NCBI GenBank assembly: GCA_016714645.1
Contig: JADKCI010000001.1
Location: 124,001-188,000 of the forward strand
Direction: 5' to 3'
DNA length: 64,000 nt
Origin: Chromatiaceae bacterium
GTDB taxonomy: Bacteria > Pseudomonadota > Gammaproteobacteria > Chromatiales > Chromatiaceae
Below are positions 1 through 8,985 of the stretch, in pieces (positions within the stretch are counted from its first letter, which is position 1; each line of letters opens with the position of its first letter). Below the pieces are notes generated by a model. It did no database searches. It had not been told where the DNA came from and worked only from the letters and a program-made list of their open reading frames with translations. The position numbers were made by a program, and so were the translations under genes.

Positions 1-698
<698 letters not shown>

Positions 699-737
699 GG
701 CGGCTAAATGGGGGTCTGGCGGCCGATCCAGAATGCC

Positions 738-1964
738 TCAGTTGCCATGCCGCTTGCGGTAACCGTCGAGGAAGCGGCCGATCCGGCCCATGGCATCCTC
801 CAGGTCATCGGTGTTGGGCAGAAAGACGAGGCGCAGATGGTCCGGATGGGGCCAGTTGAAGCCGCTGCCCTGGACCACCAGCACCTTTTCCTCCAGCAGG
901 AGATCGAGGATGAAGTGCTGGTCGTTGAGGATCGGATAGACCTTGGTGTCCAGGCGGGGGAAGAGGTACATGGCCGCCTGGGGCTTGTGGCAGGTAACGC
1001 CCGGGATGGCGGTCAGGAGTTCGTAGGCCCGGTCACGCTGCCGGCACAGGCGACCCGTGGGGGCGACCAGATCCTCGATGCTCTGATAACCGCCAAGCGC
1101 GGTCTGGATGGCGTACTGGGCCGGTACATTGGCGCACAGCCGCATGGAGGCGAGGATGTCCAGCCCCTCGATGTAGTCGCGGGCGTGGCGCTTTTCCCCG
1201 GATACGATCGCCCAACCAGCGCGGTAGCCGCAGGCGCGGTAGTTCTTGGACAGCCCGTTGAAGGTCACGAACAGCACGTCCTCCGCCAGGGAGGCGATGG
1301 AGGTATGGGTGGCGCCGTCATACAGGACCTTGTCGTAGATCTCGTCCGCGTAGATGATCAGTTGGTGTTGGCGGGCGATCTCGACGATCTCTTGCAGCAG
1401 ATCCACCGGATAGAGGGCCCCGGTGGGATTGTTGGGGTTGATGATGACGATGGCACGGGTGGATGGCGTGATCTTGGCCCGAATGTCGTGCAGATCCGGC
1501 AGCCAGCCCGCGCCCTCGTCACAGAGGTAGTGGCAGGGGGTGCCGCCGGCCAGGGAGACGGCGGCGGTCCAGAGGGGATAGTCCGGCGCCGGCACCAGCA
1601 CCTCGTCGCCGCTGTCCAGCAAGGACTGGATGGTCATCACGATCAGCTCGGAGACCCCGTTGCCGATGTAGATGTCACCCACCTGGACCCCAGGGATCTG
1701 CTTTTCCTGGCTGTAGTGCATCACCGCCTTGCGGGCGGCGAACAGGCCCTTGGACTCAATATAGCCCGAGGCGTTGGGGAGGTTATGGATGACATCGCGC
1801 ACGATCTCGTCCGGGGCCTCGAAGCCAAAGACGGCGGGGTTGCCGATGTTGAGCTTGATGATGCGGTGGCCCTCTTCCTCCATCTGGTAGGCGCGGGCCA
1901 TCACGGGGCCGCGGATGTCATAGCAGACATTGGCCAGCTTGGTGGACTTGAGGACGGGCTGCAT
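738..1964 (-). CDS. alaA: AlaA-type alanine-synthesizing aminotransferase (PLP fold type I)
   Basis: Pyridoxal-phosphate aminotransferase of class I/II, 408 aa, closely resembling E. coli AlaA/YfbQ, which makes alanine from pyruvate and glutamate in the cytosol. Visible family marks are KLNIGNPA near residue 37, the cofactor-contacting NPNNPTGA (176-183), YADEIYD (205-211) and the Schiff-base lysine in NGLSKNYR (Lys240), followed by GYRAGW. Length matches AlaA (about 405 aa). The start MQPVLKSTKLANVCYDIRGP is typical of the family. The HtpX-like gene follows on the same strand 39 bases downstream, so the two may share a transcript. Confidence 0.9.
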   Translation of the reverse strand: MQPVLKSTKLANVCYDIRGPVMARAYQMEEEGHRIIKLNIGNPAVFGFEAPDEIVRDVIHNLPNASGYIESKGLFAARKAVMHYSQEKQIPGVQVGDIYIGNGVSELIVMTIQSLLDSGDEVLVPAPDYPLWTAAVSLAGGTPCHYLCDEGAGWLPDLHDIRAKITPSTRAIVIINPNNPTGALYPVDLLQEIVEIARQHQLIIYADEIYDKVLYDGATHTSIASLAEDVLFVTFNGLSKNYRACGYRAGWAIVSGEKRHARDYIEGLDILASMRLCANVPAQYAIQTALGGYQSIEDLVAPTGRLCRQRDRAYELLTAIPGVTCHKPQAAMYLFPRLDTKVYPILNDQHFILDLLLEEKVLVVQGSGFNWPHPDHLRLVFLPNTDDLEDAMGRIGRFLDGYRKRHGN

Positions 1965-2230
1965 GGTGGCTACTTCCGGTTGAGGGGCTCGCGATAGTGG
2001 GGGGCAAGAAGGTACCCGATCCCGACGGGGTGCTGCAAATAGCGACGCCCATCACAGCCCAGGCCATTAGGGCGCGGGGTCGCGCGCGCAGACCCGTTTG
2101 TTTTCGCGATATTGCCCCCATGTATTGATCGTTACAAGATACGGTCGCCGCTGGCTGGTCCGCGCCCTGGCTCGAAGTCCAAGCGACTTGTGGCACCCCT
2201 TTTCCGCAACCCTTGGCTCAGGAGATCTCT

Positions 2231-2542
2231 ATGGACTCGGCTCCATCCCCGAACGCGGACACCGCGGAGCAGGTTTCTCTCCAGGACAATTCCACCCCCA
2301 GCCTCCTTCTGCGGCCGCAGTTCGCCGTTGCCTCCGTGGCGAAAGTGGCCGAACCCAATGGCGGCGCGGGGGATGACTGGTATCGCTATGAGCTGGCGAG
2401 CGGCCCCTCCCGGATCACGGGCTATCATCGTGGTTCGCCCGAGGAGGTGATGGCCTACGCCCAAAATTGCGCCGAGGACTTTAACATGCGCAATGCCACA
2501 GGCAAGAGCACCCGGGCCTTTGCCAGCAGCAAAACCCGCTGA
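2231..2542 (+). CDS. Small hypothetical protein (103 aa)
   Basis: Short soluble protein with no domain I recognise. The N-terminal 40 residues are Ser/Pro/Ala-rich and probably disordered. The C-terminal half (from about residue 50) contains DWYRYELASGPSRITGYHRG and PEEVMAYAQNCAEDFN, which look like a small folded unit. I chose ATG 2231 because an AGGAG ribosome site ends seven bases upstream; an in-frame TTG at 2213 has none. It is transcribed away from alaA. Confidence 0.6.
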   Translation: MDSAPSPNADTAEQVSLQDNSTPSLLLRPQFAVASVAKVAEPNGGAGDDWYRYELASGPSRITGYHRGSPEEVMAYAQNCAEDFNMRNATGKSTRAFASSKTR

Positions 2543-2832
2543 TGCCCTGGGCCGCCCGCCGATGACGGCGGACCCCCGCCCGGCTCAATCACCCCTTACC
2601 TTTCACCGAAAGACCTGTTATTGTGGGAACCAAGAGGAACAACCGATCTTCAGATCGGGGCAAGGCGTAGCATAAAATCGAATGAATCCCATGGATTTCC
2701 CGCGAATCATGTAGCCCCCCTTACTTCTTCTTACCGTTTTTACGGTATTCCGCTGTCGAAGGAATTTTCGTGCTTGGTATTTTTCGATAGTGTCATGTTT
2801 ATCCAATGCACGAATTTCGGAGTTAGTCAGAG
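2543..2832 (+). promoter_or_regulatory. Long, relatively AT-rich leader of the RRM gene with two hairpins
   Basis: No credible gene lies in this 290-base stretch. It becomes noticeably richer in A/T towards 2833 and holds two perfect short hairpins: CCGATCT/AGATCGG (2643-2658) and TACCGT/ACGGTA with a T4 loop (2732-2747). Small RRM proteins of bacteria are often cold-induced through long leaders, so a regulatory 5' UTR is plausible. No clear -35/-10 pair could be fixed. Confidence 0.4.
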
Positions 2833-3117
2833 ATGAATATTTACGTAGGTAACCTTCCCTATAGCGCCACCGACGCCGATCTGCGCGAGGCCTTTGCCCA
2901 TTACGGCGACGTGTCCAACGTGCAACTGATCAGCGACAAATTCACTGGCGAATCCAAGGGCTTCGGCTTTGTGGAAATGGACAACAACTCGCAGGCCGAT
3001 GCCGCGATCAAGGGTCTGAATGGCACCGCCATCAAGGGCCGCAACATTACCGTCAATCAGGCCAAGCCCAGAAGCGACCGTCCCTCGCACGGCGGCGGCG
3101 GTGGTCGGCGTTATTGA
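2833..3117 (+). CDS. Single-RRM RNA-binding protein (glycine-rich tail)
   Basis: 94-aa cytosolic RNA-binding protein consisting of one RNA recognition motif followed by a short Gly/Arg tail. RNP2 is IYVGNL (residues 3-8) and RNP1 is KGFGFVEM (about 41-48), both with the expected aromatic residues. The tail (GGGGGRRY) resembles the C-terminus of cyanobacterial and proteobacterial Rbp proteins. The ATG follows GGAGTTAGTCAGAG. A strong terminator lies about 57 bases downstream, so the gene is probably monocistronic. Its RNA targets cannot be read from sequence; family members are often induced by cold or stress. Confidence 0.92.
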   Translation: MNIYVGNLPYSATDADLREAFAHYGDVSNVQLISDKFTGESKGFGFVEMDNNSQADAAIKGLNGTAIKGRNITVNQAKPRSDRPSHGGGGGRRY

Positions 3118-3173
3118 TCGGTTGGATCACGGATCGGCGCGGCCACCCGGTGCCAGCGCCGATTAAGTGAAGA

Positions 3174-3197
3174 ATCCCCGCCCCGGCGGGGATTTTT
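3174..3197 (+). terminator. Rho-independent terminator after the RRM gene
   Basis: Arms ATCCCCGCC (3174-3182) and GGCGGGGAT (3185-3193) pair perfectly around two bases and are followed by a T run to 3197. It lies between the RRM gene and the convergent CoA-transferase gene and may serve both strands weakly. Confidence 0.85.
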
Positions 3198-3207
3198 GCG
3201 TTCAGGG

Positions 3208-5139
3208 TTACCCCCCTTGCCTGGCGCGCAGAAAGGCCTTGGCGGTATAGCGCGTCACCTGGGTGTAGTGGCGATCCATGATGCCCTGTACCACCTGGCT
3301 GTACTCGTTGATCAGGTCCGGCGCGATGCTGAAGCGCTCGAAATTGTAGATGGCGGCGACCTTGTGGCCGATCGGTACCAGATGGGCCTCGAAGGCCTGG
3401 AGCAGGTGGTCGATATCCCGGTGGGTACGCACCCTCAAACCCTCGAAGTTGACGAAGAGGATCTTGCGCCCGGCGTCGTAGGCCAGTCGTTGATCGAGGG
3501 GCAAATCCAGCATGGCCGCGCGCAGATTCATAGCCTGGGTCCCGAAGATGCGTGCATCCATCAGCCGCGGCGGCTGGGGCATCCGGGGGACGAAGGCCAT
3601 CCGCGCCAGAATATCGCGCTCCAGATCCACGCCGGGGGCGATCTCGGTCAGTTCGAGGCCCTCCGGCCCCAGACGAAACACGCAGCGCTCGGTGATGTAG
3701 ATCACGGTCTTGCCCCGTTCCGCCGCCCCCGGTCCGCTGAAGGTCCGGTGCTCGACCTGCTCGACGAATTTCCGCGCCCCACCGTCGGCATGAATCCGCA
3801 GTGCCCCCTTTTCCAGGACAATCTCACGGTTGCCGGCGGTGAAGGTACCCACGAAGACCACCTTTTTCGCGTTTTGGCTGATGTTGATGAAGCCCCCGGC
3901 GCCGGCGAGCCTGGGGCCGAATTTCGAGACATTGAGGTTGCCCTCGCGGTCGGCCTGGGCCAGCCCCAGAAAGGCGATGTCGAGTCCGCCACCGTCGTAG
4001 AAGTCGAACTGGCTGGGCTGATCGACGATCGCCTGGGCATTGATGGCGGCGCCGAAGCTGAGACCCCCCGTCGGGACGCCCCCGACCACCCCAGGCTCGG
4101 CGGTGAGGGTGATGAGATCCAGGATGTTCTCCTCGGTGGCCACGGAGGCCACACCCTCGGGCATGCCGATGCCCAGGTTCACTACGTCGTTGGTGGCAAG
4201 TTCCAGGGCGGCGCGGCGGGCGATGACCTTGCGCTCGTCCAGGCCCATGGGCGGGATGGCGGACAGAGGCACCCGGATCTCCCCCGAGAAGGCGGGGCTA
4301 TAGGGCTCGCCGAAGGTCTGCATGTGGTACTCGGGCCGCTCCGCGACTACCACGCAATCGACCAGGACCCCGGGGATCTTGACCTGCCGGGAGTGGAGGC
4401 TATGGCGGTCCGCAAGGCGCTCGACCTGGGCAATGACGAGGCCACCCGAATTATGGACGGCCATGGCGATAGCCTGGGCCTCCAGCGTCAGGGCCTCGCG
4501 CTCCATGGTGATATTGCCCTCCGGGTCGGCGGTGGTGCCGCGAATGAAGCCAACATGGATCGGGAAGGCCTTGTAAAACAGATACTCCTCGCCGTCGATC
4601 TCCATCAGGCGCACCAGATCGACGCCGCTGGCGAGGGTCCGGTCGTTGAGCTTTCCGCCTCCCAAGCGGGGATCGACGAAGGTGCCCAGGCCGACCCGCG
4701 TCAGGGTCCCGGGCTTGCCGGCGGCGATGTCGCGGAAGAGGTGGCTGATGACACCCTGGGGCAGATTCCAGGCCTCGATGCGATCGGCGAGGGCCAGTTG
4801 CTGCAGCTTGGGGACCAGACCCCAATGGCCACCGACCACCCGCCGCACCAGACCCTCATGGCCCAAGTGGTTGAGACCTCGCTCCTTGCCGTCGCCCTGA
4901 CCCGCGGCATAGACCAGGGTCAGGTCGCGGGGATGACCGAGCCCCTGGACATCGCCTGCCTCGCTTTCCAGAAAGCGTTGCTCCAGGGCCAGGGCCAGAT
5001 TCTCTGGAAAGCCGATGCCGACGAAACCGCCGGTGGCCAGGGTATCGCCGTCGCGGATCAGGCGCACCGCTTGCCGGGCGCTGACCACCTTGCCGGTATC
5101 GCCAGCGTGCAACGAGGCAATCAAGGGGTGTTGGGACAT
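3208..5139 (-). CDS. Acyl-CoA:acetate/3-ketoacid CoA-transferase, long form
   Basis: Cytosolic family-I CoA-transferase that swaps CoA between short-chain acyl-CoA and acetate-type acids. Both halves are fused in one chain: an alpha-like half with TGGFVGIGFPENL near residue 36, and a beta-like half with NLGIGMPEG and TAEPGVVGGVP, where the Glu is the likely covalent catalytic residue by analogy with Pct/YdiF. At 643 aa it is about 110 residues longer than typical Pct/YdiF (about 520-530). The extra C-terminal part, with a conserved-looking IAPDLINEYSQVVQG stretch, follows the transferase fold. Upstream codons in frame to 5322 look non-coding; ATG 5139 starts the family sequence. It is divergent from the phosphatase gene at 5220. 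Confidence 0.85.
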   Translation of the reverse strand: MSQHPLIASLHAGDTGKVVSARQAVRLIRDGDTLATGGFVGIGFPENLALALEQRFLESEAGDVQGLGHPRDLTLVYAAGQGDGKERGLNHLGHEGLVRRVVGGHWGLVPKLQQLALADRIEAWNLPQGVISHLFRDIAAGKPGTLTRVGLGTFVDPRLGGGKLNDRTLASGVDLVRLMEIDGEEYLFYKAFPIHVGFIRGTTADPEGNITMEREALTLEAQAIAMAVHNSGGLVIAQVERLADRHSLHSRQVKIPGVLVDCVVVAERPEYHMQTFGEPYSPAFSGEIRVPLSAIPPMGLDERKVIARRAALELATNDVVNLGIGMPEGVASVATEENILDLITLTAEPGVVGGVPTGGLSFGAAINAQAIVDQPSQFDFYDGGGLDIAFLGLAQADREGNLNVSKFGPRLAGAGGFINISQNAKKVVFVGTFTAGNREIVLEKGALRIHADGGARKFVEQVEHRTFSGPGAAERGKTVIYITERCVFRLGPEGLELTEIAPGVDLERDILARMAFVPRMPQPPRLMDARIFGTQAMNLRAAMLDLPLDQRLAYDAGRKILFVNFEGLRVRTHRDIDHLLQAFEAHLVPIGHKVAAIYNFERFSIAPDLINEYSQVVQGIMDRHYTQVTRYTAKAFLRARQGG

Positions 5140-5219
5140 GGGGAGGCCTGGGGTATGGCTGGCGAAAGGGGGCAATGTATCATCCCGTTCCAGCCAATTC
5201 ACGCCATCAGCATCCCACC

Positions 5220-5852
5220 ATGACCCGCTTCTGCCTGATCCGTCACGGGGAAACCCCCTGGAACGTCGAGCGTCGCATCCAGGGCCAGCTCGACATCGGC
5301 CTGAACGCGACCGGCGAGGCACAAGCCCGCGCCATCGGGGCCGGCTTGGCCGGCCAGCACTTCACCGCCGTCTATAGCTCCGACCTGGCGCGGGCCTGGC
5401 ACACGGCGGCGTTGGCGACCCAAGACCTGGACCTGCCCAACCTGCGGCCCGAGGCGAGCCTGCGGGAGCGCCACTATGGCCTCTATCAGGGCCTGACGGT
5501 GGAGGAGGCCTTGGCGCGCCACCCCGAGATCCATCATCATCACCGCCAGCGCAGCCTGGACTACGACTACGGGACCGGCGAAACCCTGCGGGCCTTCGCC
5601 ACGCGCGCCCTGGAGGGCCTGACCCGCCTGGCCGAGCGACACGCGGGGGGCACCCTCCTCGCCTTCACCCACGGGGGCATACTGGACACTGTCTATCGCG
5701 CCGCGACCGGCCGCGACCTGTCCGGCCCGCGCGATTTCCCGGTGCCTAACGCTGCAATGAACTGGCTGGAGTATGCCGCGCCCCGCTGGACCATCCTGGC
5801 CTGGGCCGACCGCCGCCACCTGGAGCGGACCCTGGACGAGGTCGTCGAGTGA
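5220..5852 (+). CDS. Histidine phosphatase family protein (phosphoglycerate-mutase-like)
   Basis: 210-aa member of the histidine phosphatase superfamily (GpmB/CobC/PhoE-like). The phospho-accepting histidine is in LIRHGETPWN at the N-terminus, and the second catalytic histidine is in LAFTHGGILD near residue 150. YSSDLARAWHTA is the usual phosphate-binding loop. The start at ATG 5220 puts the RHG motif at residue 8, as in the family; the in-frame ATG at 5175 adds an unlikely tail. The substrate cannot be predicted: mutase, alpha-ribazole phosphatase and general phosphatase are all possible. Convergent with hisG, which ends 15 bases away. Confidence 0.85.
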   Translation: MTRFCLIRHGETPWNVERRIQGQLDIGLNATGEAQARAIGAGLAGQHFTAVYSSDLARAWHTAALATQDLDLPNLRPEASLRERHYGLYQGLTVEEALARHPEIHHHHRQRSLDYDYGTGETLRAFATRALEGLTRLAERHAGGTLLAFTHGGILDTVYRAATGRDLSGPRDFPVPNAAMNWLEYAAPRWTILAWADRRHLERTLDEVVE

Positions 5853-5867
5853 CGGCTGGCCCGGACC

Positions 5868-6740
5868 TCACACCATCTTGCGCAAGGCGTATTCCAGAAT
5901 GCCCTCGGCGCCGGCCACCCGCAGGCGGGGGACCAGGTCGCGGACGATCCGGGCATCGACGACGGTCTCGACAGCCAGCCAGGAGCGATCGTAAAGATGA
6001 CTGACGGTAGGGGCATGGAGGCTGGGGAGCAGGCCCACGACGCGATCCAGGTCCTCGGCCTTGACGTTGAGCTTGAGGGCGACCTTGTGGCGCGCGGCCA
6101 GGGCGGCCTGGAGCATGAGGGCGATCTGGTCAATCTTGGCCCGCTTCCAGGGGTCCCGGCGGGCCTGGGGATTGGCAATGAGCCGGGTTTCGGTGACCAG
6201 CAACTCCTCGACGATGCGCAGGCCGTGGGCGCGGATGGTGCTGCCGGTCTCGGTGATCTCGACCACGGCGTCCACCAGGCCCTCCACCACCTTGGCCTCG
6301 GTGGCGCCCCAGGAGAACTCCACGCTGGCCTCGATGCCCCGCTCCGCCAGATAGCGCTTGGTGAAGCCCAGGAGTTCGGTGGCGACCTTCTTACCCCGGA
6401 GGTCGGCGACCGAGTTGATCGGCGAATCCTTCGGGACCACCAGCACCCAGCGGCTGGGCTGCTCCGAGCTCTTGGAGTAGGTGAGGGTGCAGATCTCCTC
6501 GACCTCGGCCTGGGTCTCCAGGATCCAGTCCAGGCCGGTCAGACCCAGATCCAGGGTGCCGCTAGCGACATAGGGCGCCATCTCCTGGGCCCGCACCAGG
6601 ACACAGGACAAATCGGGGTCGTCCACGGCGGGGTAATAGTTGCGATAGTTGGGGCTGATCTTCCAACCGGCCTGTTCGAAGAGGGCCAGGGTGGATTGTT
6701 CGAGGCTGCCCTTGGGCAGGCCGAGGCGAAGAGGCGTCAT
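5868..6740 (-). CDS. hisG: ATP phosphoribosyltransferase, long form (HisG)
   Basis: Catalyses the first step of histidine synthesis, joining ATP and PRPP. The 290-aa length is that of the long HisG form with its own C-terminal regulatory ACT-like domain (about residues 210-290), so no HisZ is needed. Seen motifs are LGLPKGSLEQ at the N-terminus, DLGLTGLDWI (about 63-72) and DAVVEITETGSTIRAHGL (about 160), the PRPP-site region. The C-terminal domain is likely the site of feedback inhibition by histidine. It lies 77 bases downstream of pyrK on the same strand and could be read from the pyrimidine operon; no other his gene is in the window. Confidence 0.95.
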   Translation of the reverse strand: MTPLRLGLPKGSLEQSTLALFEQAGWKISPNYRNYYPAVDDPDLSCVLVRAQEMAPYVASGTLDLGLTGLDWILETQAEVEEICTLTYSKSSEQPSRWVLVVPKDSPINSVADLRGKKVATELLGFTKRYLAERGIEASVEFSWGATEAKVVEGLVDAVVEITETGSTIRAHGLRIVEELLVTETRLIANPQARRDPWKRAKIDQIALMLQAALAARHKVALKLNVKAEDLDRVVGLLPSLHAPTVSHLYDRSWLAVETVVDARIVRDLVPRLRVAGAEGILEYALRKMV

Positions 6741-6817
6741 GATGGGATCGACTTCAGGGTTAAGCGCCGGAGACGGGCGGGACGGGCAATTCTACCCCCG
6801 AAGAAGCCCTGTCAGCC

Positions 6818-7690
6818 TCAAAACACCTCATGAGCCTCGAAAACGGGGCCGTCCACGCAGACCCTCTTCATGGCCGGCCCCGCGGTTGTCCTGACCTCCA
6901 CCGTGCAACCGGCGCAGCCACCGACGCCGCAGGCCATGAATTCCTCCAGGGAGACCTGGCAGGGCAGCGCGAATTCCCGCGCTAGGGCGGCGACCGCCGC
7001 CAGCATGGGGTGGGGGCCACAGGCGAAGACCTCGACCTCGGCCAGGGCGCTGGCATCCAGGGCCTGGAGCCAGGCGCGGGCCAGGTCGGTGACATAGCCC
7101 TGGTAGCAGCCGGCAAACCCCTGGAGGCTGGCCAGGCGACTGGGGATACCCCAGTCATCGAGCAGGGGCATGGCGGCGATGACGTCCGCCGGCAGGCCGG
7201 GGACCAGAAACTGGGAGGGCCGCGCCGAGAAGGGAAAGGGCACCTCGGAGCCGAGAATGACCAGGGGCTTGTAGGCCGCCTCCCGGCGCAGGGCGTCGGC
7301 CAGGAAGATCATGGGCGGCATGCCCACGCCTCCGCCGATGAGCAGGGGCCGGGGCCGTTCGGCATGGAGCTGGAAGGGGTTGCCGATGGGGCCGATGGAA
7401 CTGACGATATCCCCGGGGCGGCGGCGGGCCAGGAGCCGGGTGCCCTCCCCCACCGCCTTGTAGAGGATCTCGATCCAGCCCGCCCGGGGATCGACGCGCA
7501 TCAGGGAGATGGGCCGGCGCAACGGCAGGGCCGGATCGCAGGTGAGGTGGATAAACTGGCCGGGCCTGGCACGTTGGGCGCACTCCGGGGACCCGAGACG
7601 CATCAGGTACTGGTCGCCGGCGAAGGATTCCTGACCGAGGACCTCGGCGTCCTCGACAAAGAGGGTGCCGCGCTGGGAGGCCGTGCTCAT
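6818..7690 (-). CDS. pyrK: Dihydroorotate dehydrogenase electron-transfer subunit (PyrK-like)
   Basis: Iron-sulfur flavoprotein of the ferredoxin-NADP reductase superfamily, 290 aa. In class 1B dihydroorotate dehydrogenase this subunit passes electrons from the catalytic PyrD subunit to NAD. An FAD-binding beta-barrel (RRPISLMRV, about residue 55) precedes the NAD-binding part (IGGGVGMPPMIFLA, about 115). The cysteine cluster CGVGGCAGC plus a later Cys near the C-terminus binds a 2Fe-2S centre. Start ATG 7690 overlaps the pyrX stop by ATGA, showing translational coupling. No 1B pyrD gene is in the window, so the redox partner is unknown. Confidence 0.85.
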   Translation of the reverse strand: MSTASQRGTLFVEDAEVLGQESFAGDQYLMRLGSPECAQRARPGQFIHLTCDPALPLRRPISLMRVDPRAGWIEILYKAVGEGTRLLARRRPGDIVSSIGPIGNPFQLHAERPRPLLIGGGVGMPPMIFLADALRREAAYKPLVILGSEVPFPFSARPSQFLVPGLPADVIAAMPLLDDWGIPSRLASLQGFAGCYQGYVTDLARAWLQALDASALAEVEVFACGPHPMLAAVAALAREFALPCQVSLEEFMACGVGGCAGCTVEVRTTAGPAMKRVCVDGPVFEAHEVF

Positions 7691-8985
7691 GATGGGCTCC
7701 GGAGCGCGTGGACGATGCGGCCACCAAGCAGGGTCCAGGTCACGCGCCCTATCAGCAGGTCTCCCCGGAAGGGGGTGTTGTGGCCCTGACTGCGCCAGGT
7801 CTCGGGGCCGATCCGCCACTGGGCCTCGGGGTCGAAGACGCAGACGTCCGCCATCTGGCCGCTGGCCAGGTTGCCCAGGGGCAGGCCGAGGATGGCGGCG
7901 GGGGCGCTGGTGAGACGGGCGATGGCCGCAGGCAGATCCAGCACCCCCTGGGCGACCAGGCGCAGCATTAGGGGCAGCAGGGTCTCCAGGGCCGCCATGC
8001 CGGGGGCGGTGCTGGGAAAGGGCGCTAGCTTGGCGTCGGCCTCGTGGGGCTGGTGATCGGAACAGACGGCGTTGATCAGGCCGGCGCGCACGGCGTCCCG
8101 CAGGGCGTCGCGATCGGTCAGGGTGCGCAGGGGCGGGTACAGGTGGCACTGACTATTGAACCCCTCCAGATCATCCTCCGTCAGGATGAGCTGATGGGCG
8201 CTGACGTCGGCAGTGACGGCCAGGCCTCGGCAGTGGGCGTCGGCGAGCATTTCCAGGGCGCGGGCACAGGAGATGCCGCGCAGGTGGACCCGGGCGCCGG
8301 TCTGCTCGGCGAGGGCTAGGTCCCGGGCCAGGGCAACGGTCTCGGCGGCCTCGGGGATACCGGGCAGGCCGAGGCGGGTGGCGACGCGACCCTCATGGGC
8401 ACAGCCCTGGGCGCGCAACTGGGGGTCCTCGGACCGTAGGAAGACGGTGAGCCCGAAGGTGGCGGCGTATTCCAGGGCGCGGCGCAGCACCAGGGTATTA
8501 AGGATGGGGCGGTCGGCCTGGCTCATGACGGCGCAGCCGGCCTGGCGCAAGGCGAACATCTCGCTGAGCTGCTCCCCCGCCAGGCCCTGGGTGAGGGCGC
8601 CGGCGGGGATGACCCGTGCCCAGCCGGCCTGCTCGGCGGTCCGGGTGATGAGCTGGGCCACCGCCGGGGTGTCGATGACGGGCCAGGTGTCCGGGGGGCA
8701 GCACAGGCTGGTGATGCCCGCCGCCGCCGCCGCCGCCGTCTCGCTGGCGATGTTGCCCTTGTGCTCCTCGCCTGGCTCCCGCAGACGGGCGCAGAGGTCG
8801 ATGAGGCCTGGGCACACGACCTGGCCCCGGGCGTCCAGGACCTGATCCGGCTGGAAGCCTGCCGGGGCGGTGCCTACCGCCAGCACCCGCCCCTCGGCCA
8901 GGTGCAGGTCCAGGTGGCCATCGATACCGTTGGCGGGGTCGATGAGGCGGCCATGGCGAATGCTGAGGCGGGAAGTTTCAGTCAT
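7687..8985 (-). CDS. pyrX: Dihydroorotase-like PyrC'/PyrX, probably non-catalytic partner of PyrB
   Basis: 432-aa amidohydrolase-fold protein of the dihydroorotase family. True dihydroorotases carry D-x-H-x-H-x-R after PGLID to bind zinc; here that segment reads DLCARLRE (63-70), so both histidines are lost (Cys65, Arg67). The rest of the fold is retained, including SDHQPHE near residue 300. Pseudomonas PyrX shows the same loss: it has no activity but is needed to assemble aspartate transcarbamoylase. The gene overlaps pyrB by eight bases and pyrK by four. I infer a structural role in a PyrB-PyrX complex; an active PyrC should be encoded elsewhere. Confidence 0.88.
   Translation of the reverse strand: MTETSRLSIRHGRLIDPANGIDGHLDLHLAEGRVLAVGTAPAGFQPDQVLDARGQVVCPGLIDLCARLREPGEEHKGNIASETAAAAAAGITSLCCPPDTWPVIDTPAVAQLITRTAEQAGWARVIPAGALTQGLAGEQLSEMFALRQAGCAVMSQADRPILNTLVLRRALEYAATFGLTVFLRSEDPQLRAQGCAHEGRVATRLGLPGIPEAAETVALARDLALAEQTGARVHLRGISCARALEMLADAHCRGLAVTADVSAHQLILTEDDLEGFNSQCHLYPPLRTLTDRDALRDAVRAGLINAVCSDHQPHEADAKLAPFPSTAPGMAALETLLPLMLRLVAQGVLDLPAAIARLTSAPAAILGLPLGNLASGQMADVCVFDPEAQWRIGPETWRSQGHNTPFRGDLLIGRVTWTLLGGRIVHALRSPS

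Noticed and set aside
708..1997. Plus-strand 429-codon frame opposite alaA
   Set aside because: Antisense to a clearly conserved aminotransferase; a high-G+C artefact.
3196..5223. Long open frame on the plus strand (675 codons)
   Set aside because: It is the antisense shadow of the CoA-transferase gene; composition is Gly/Asp/His-rich and matches no family.
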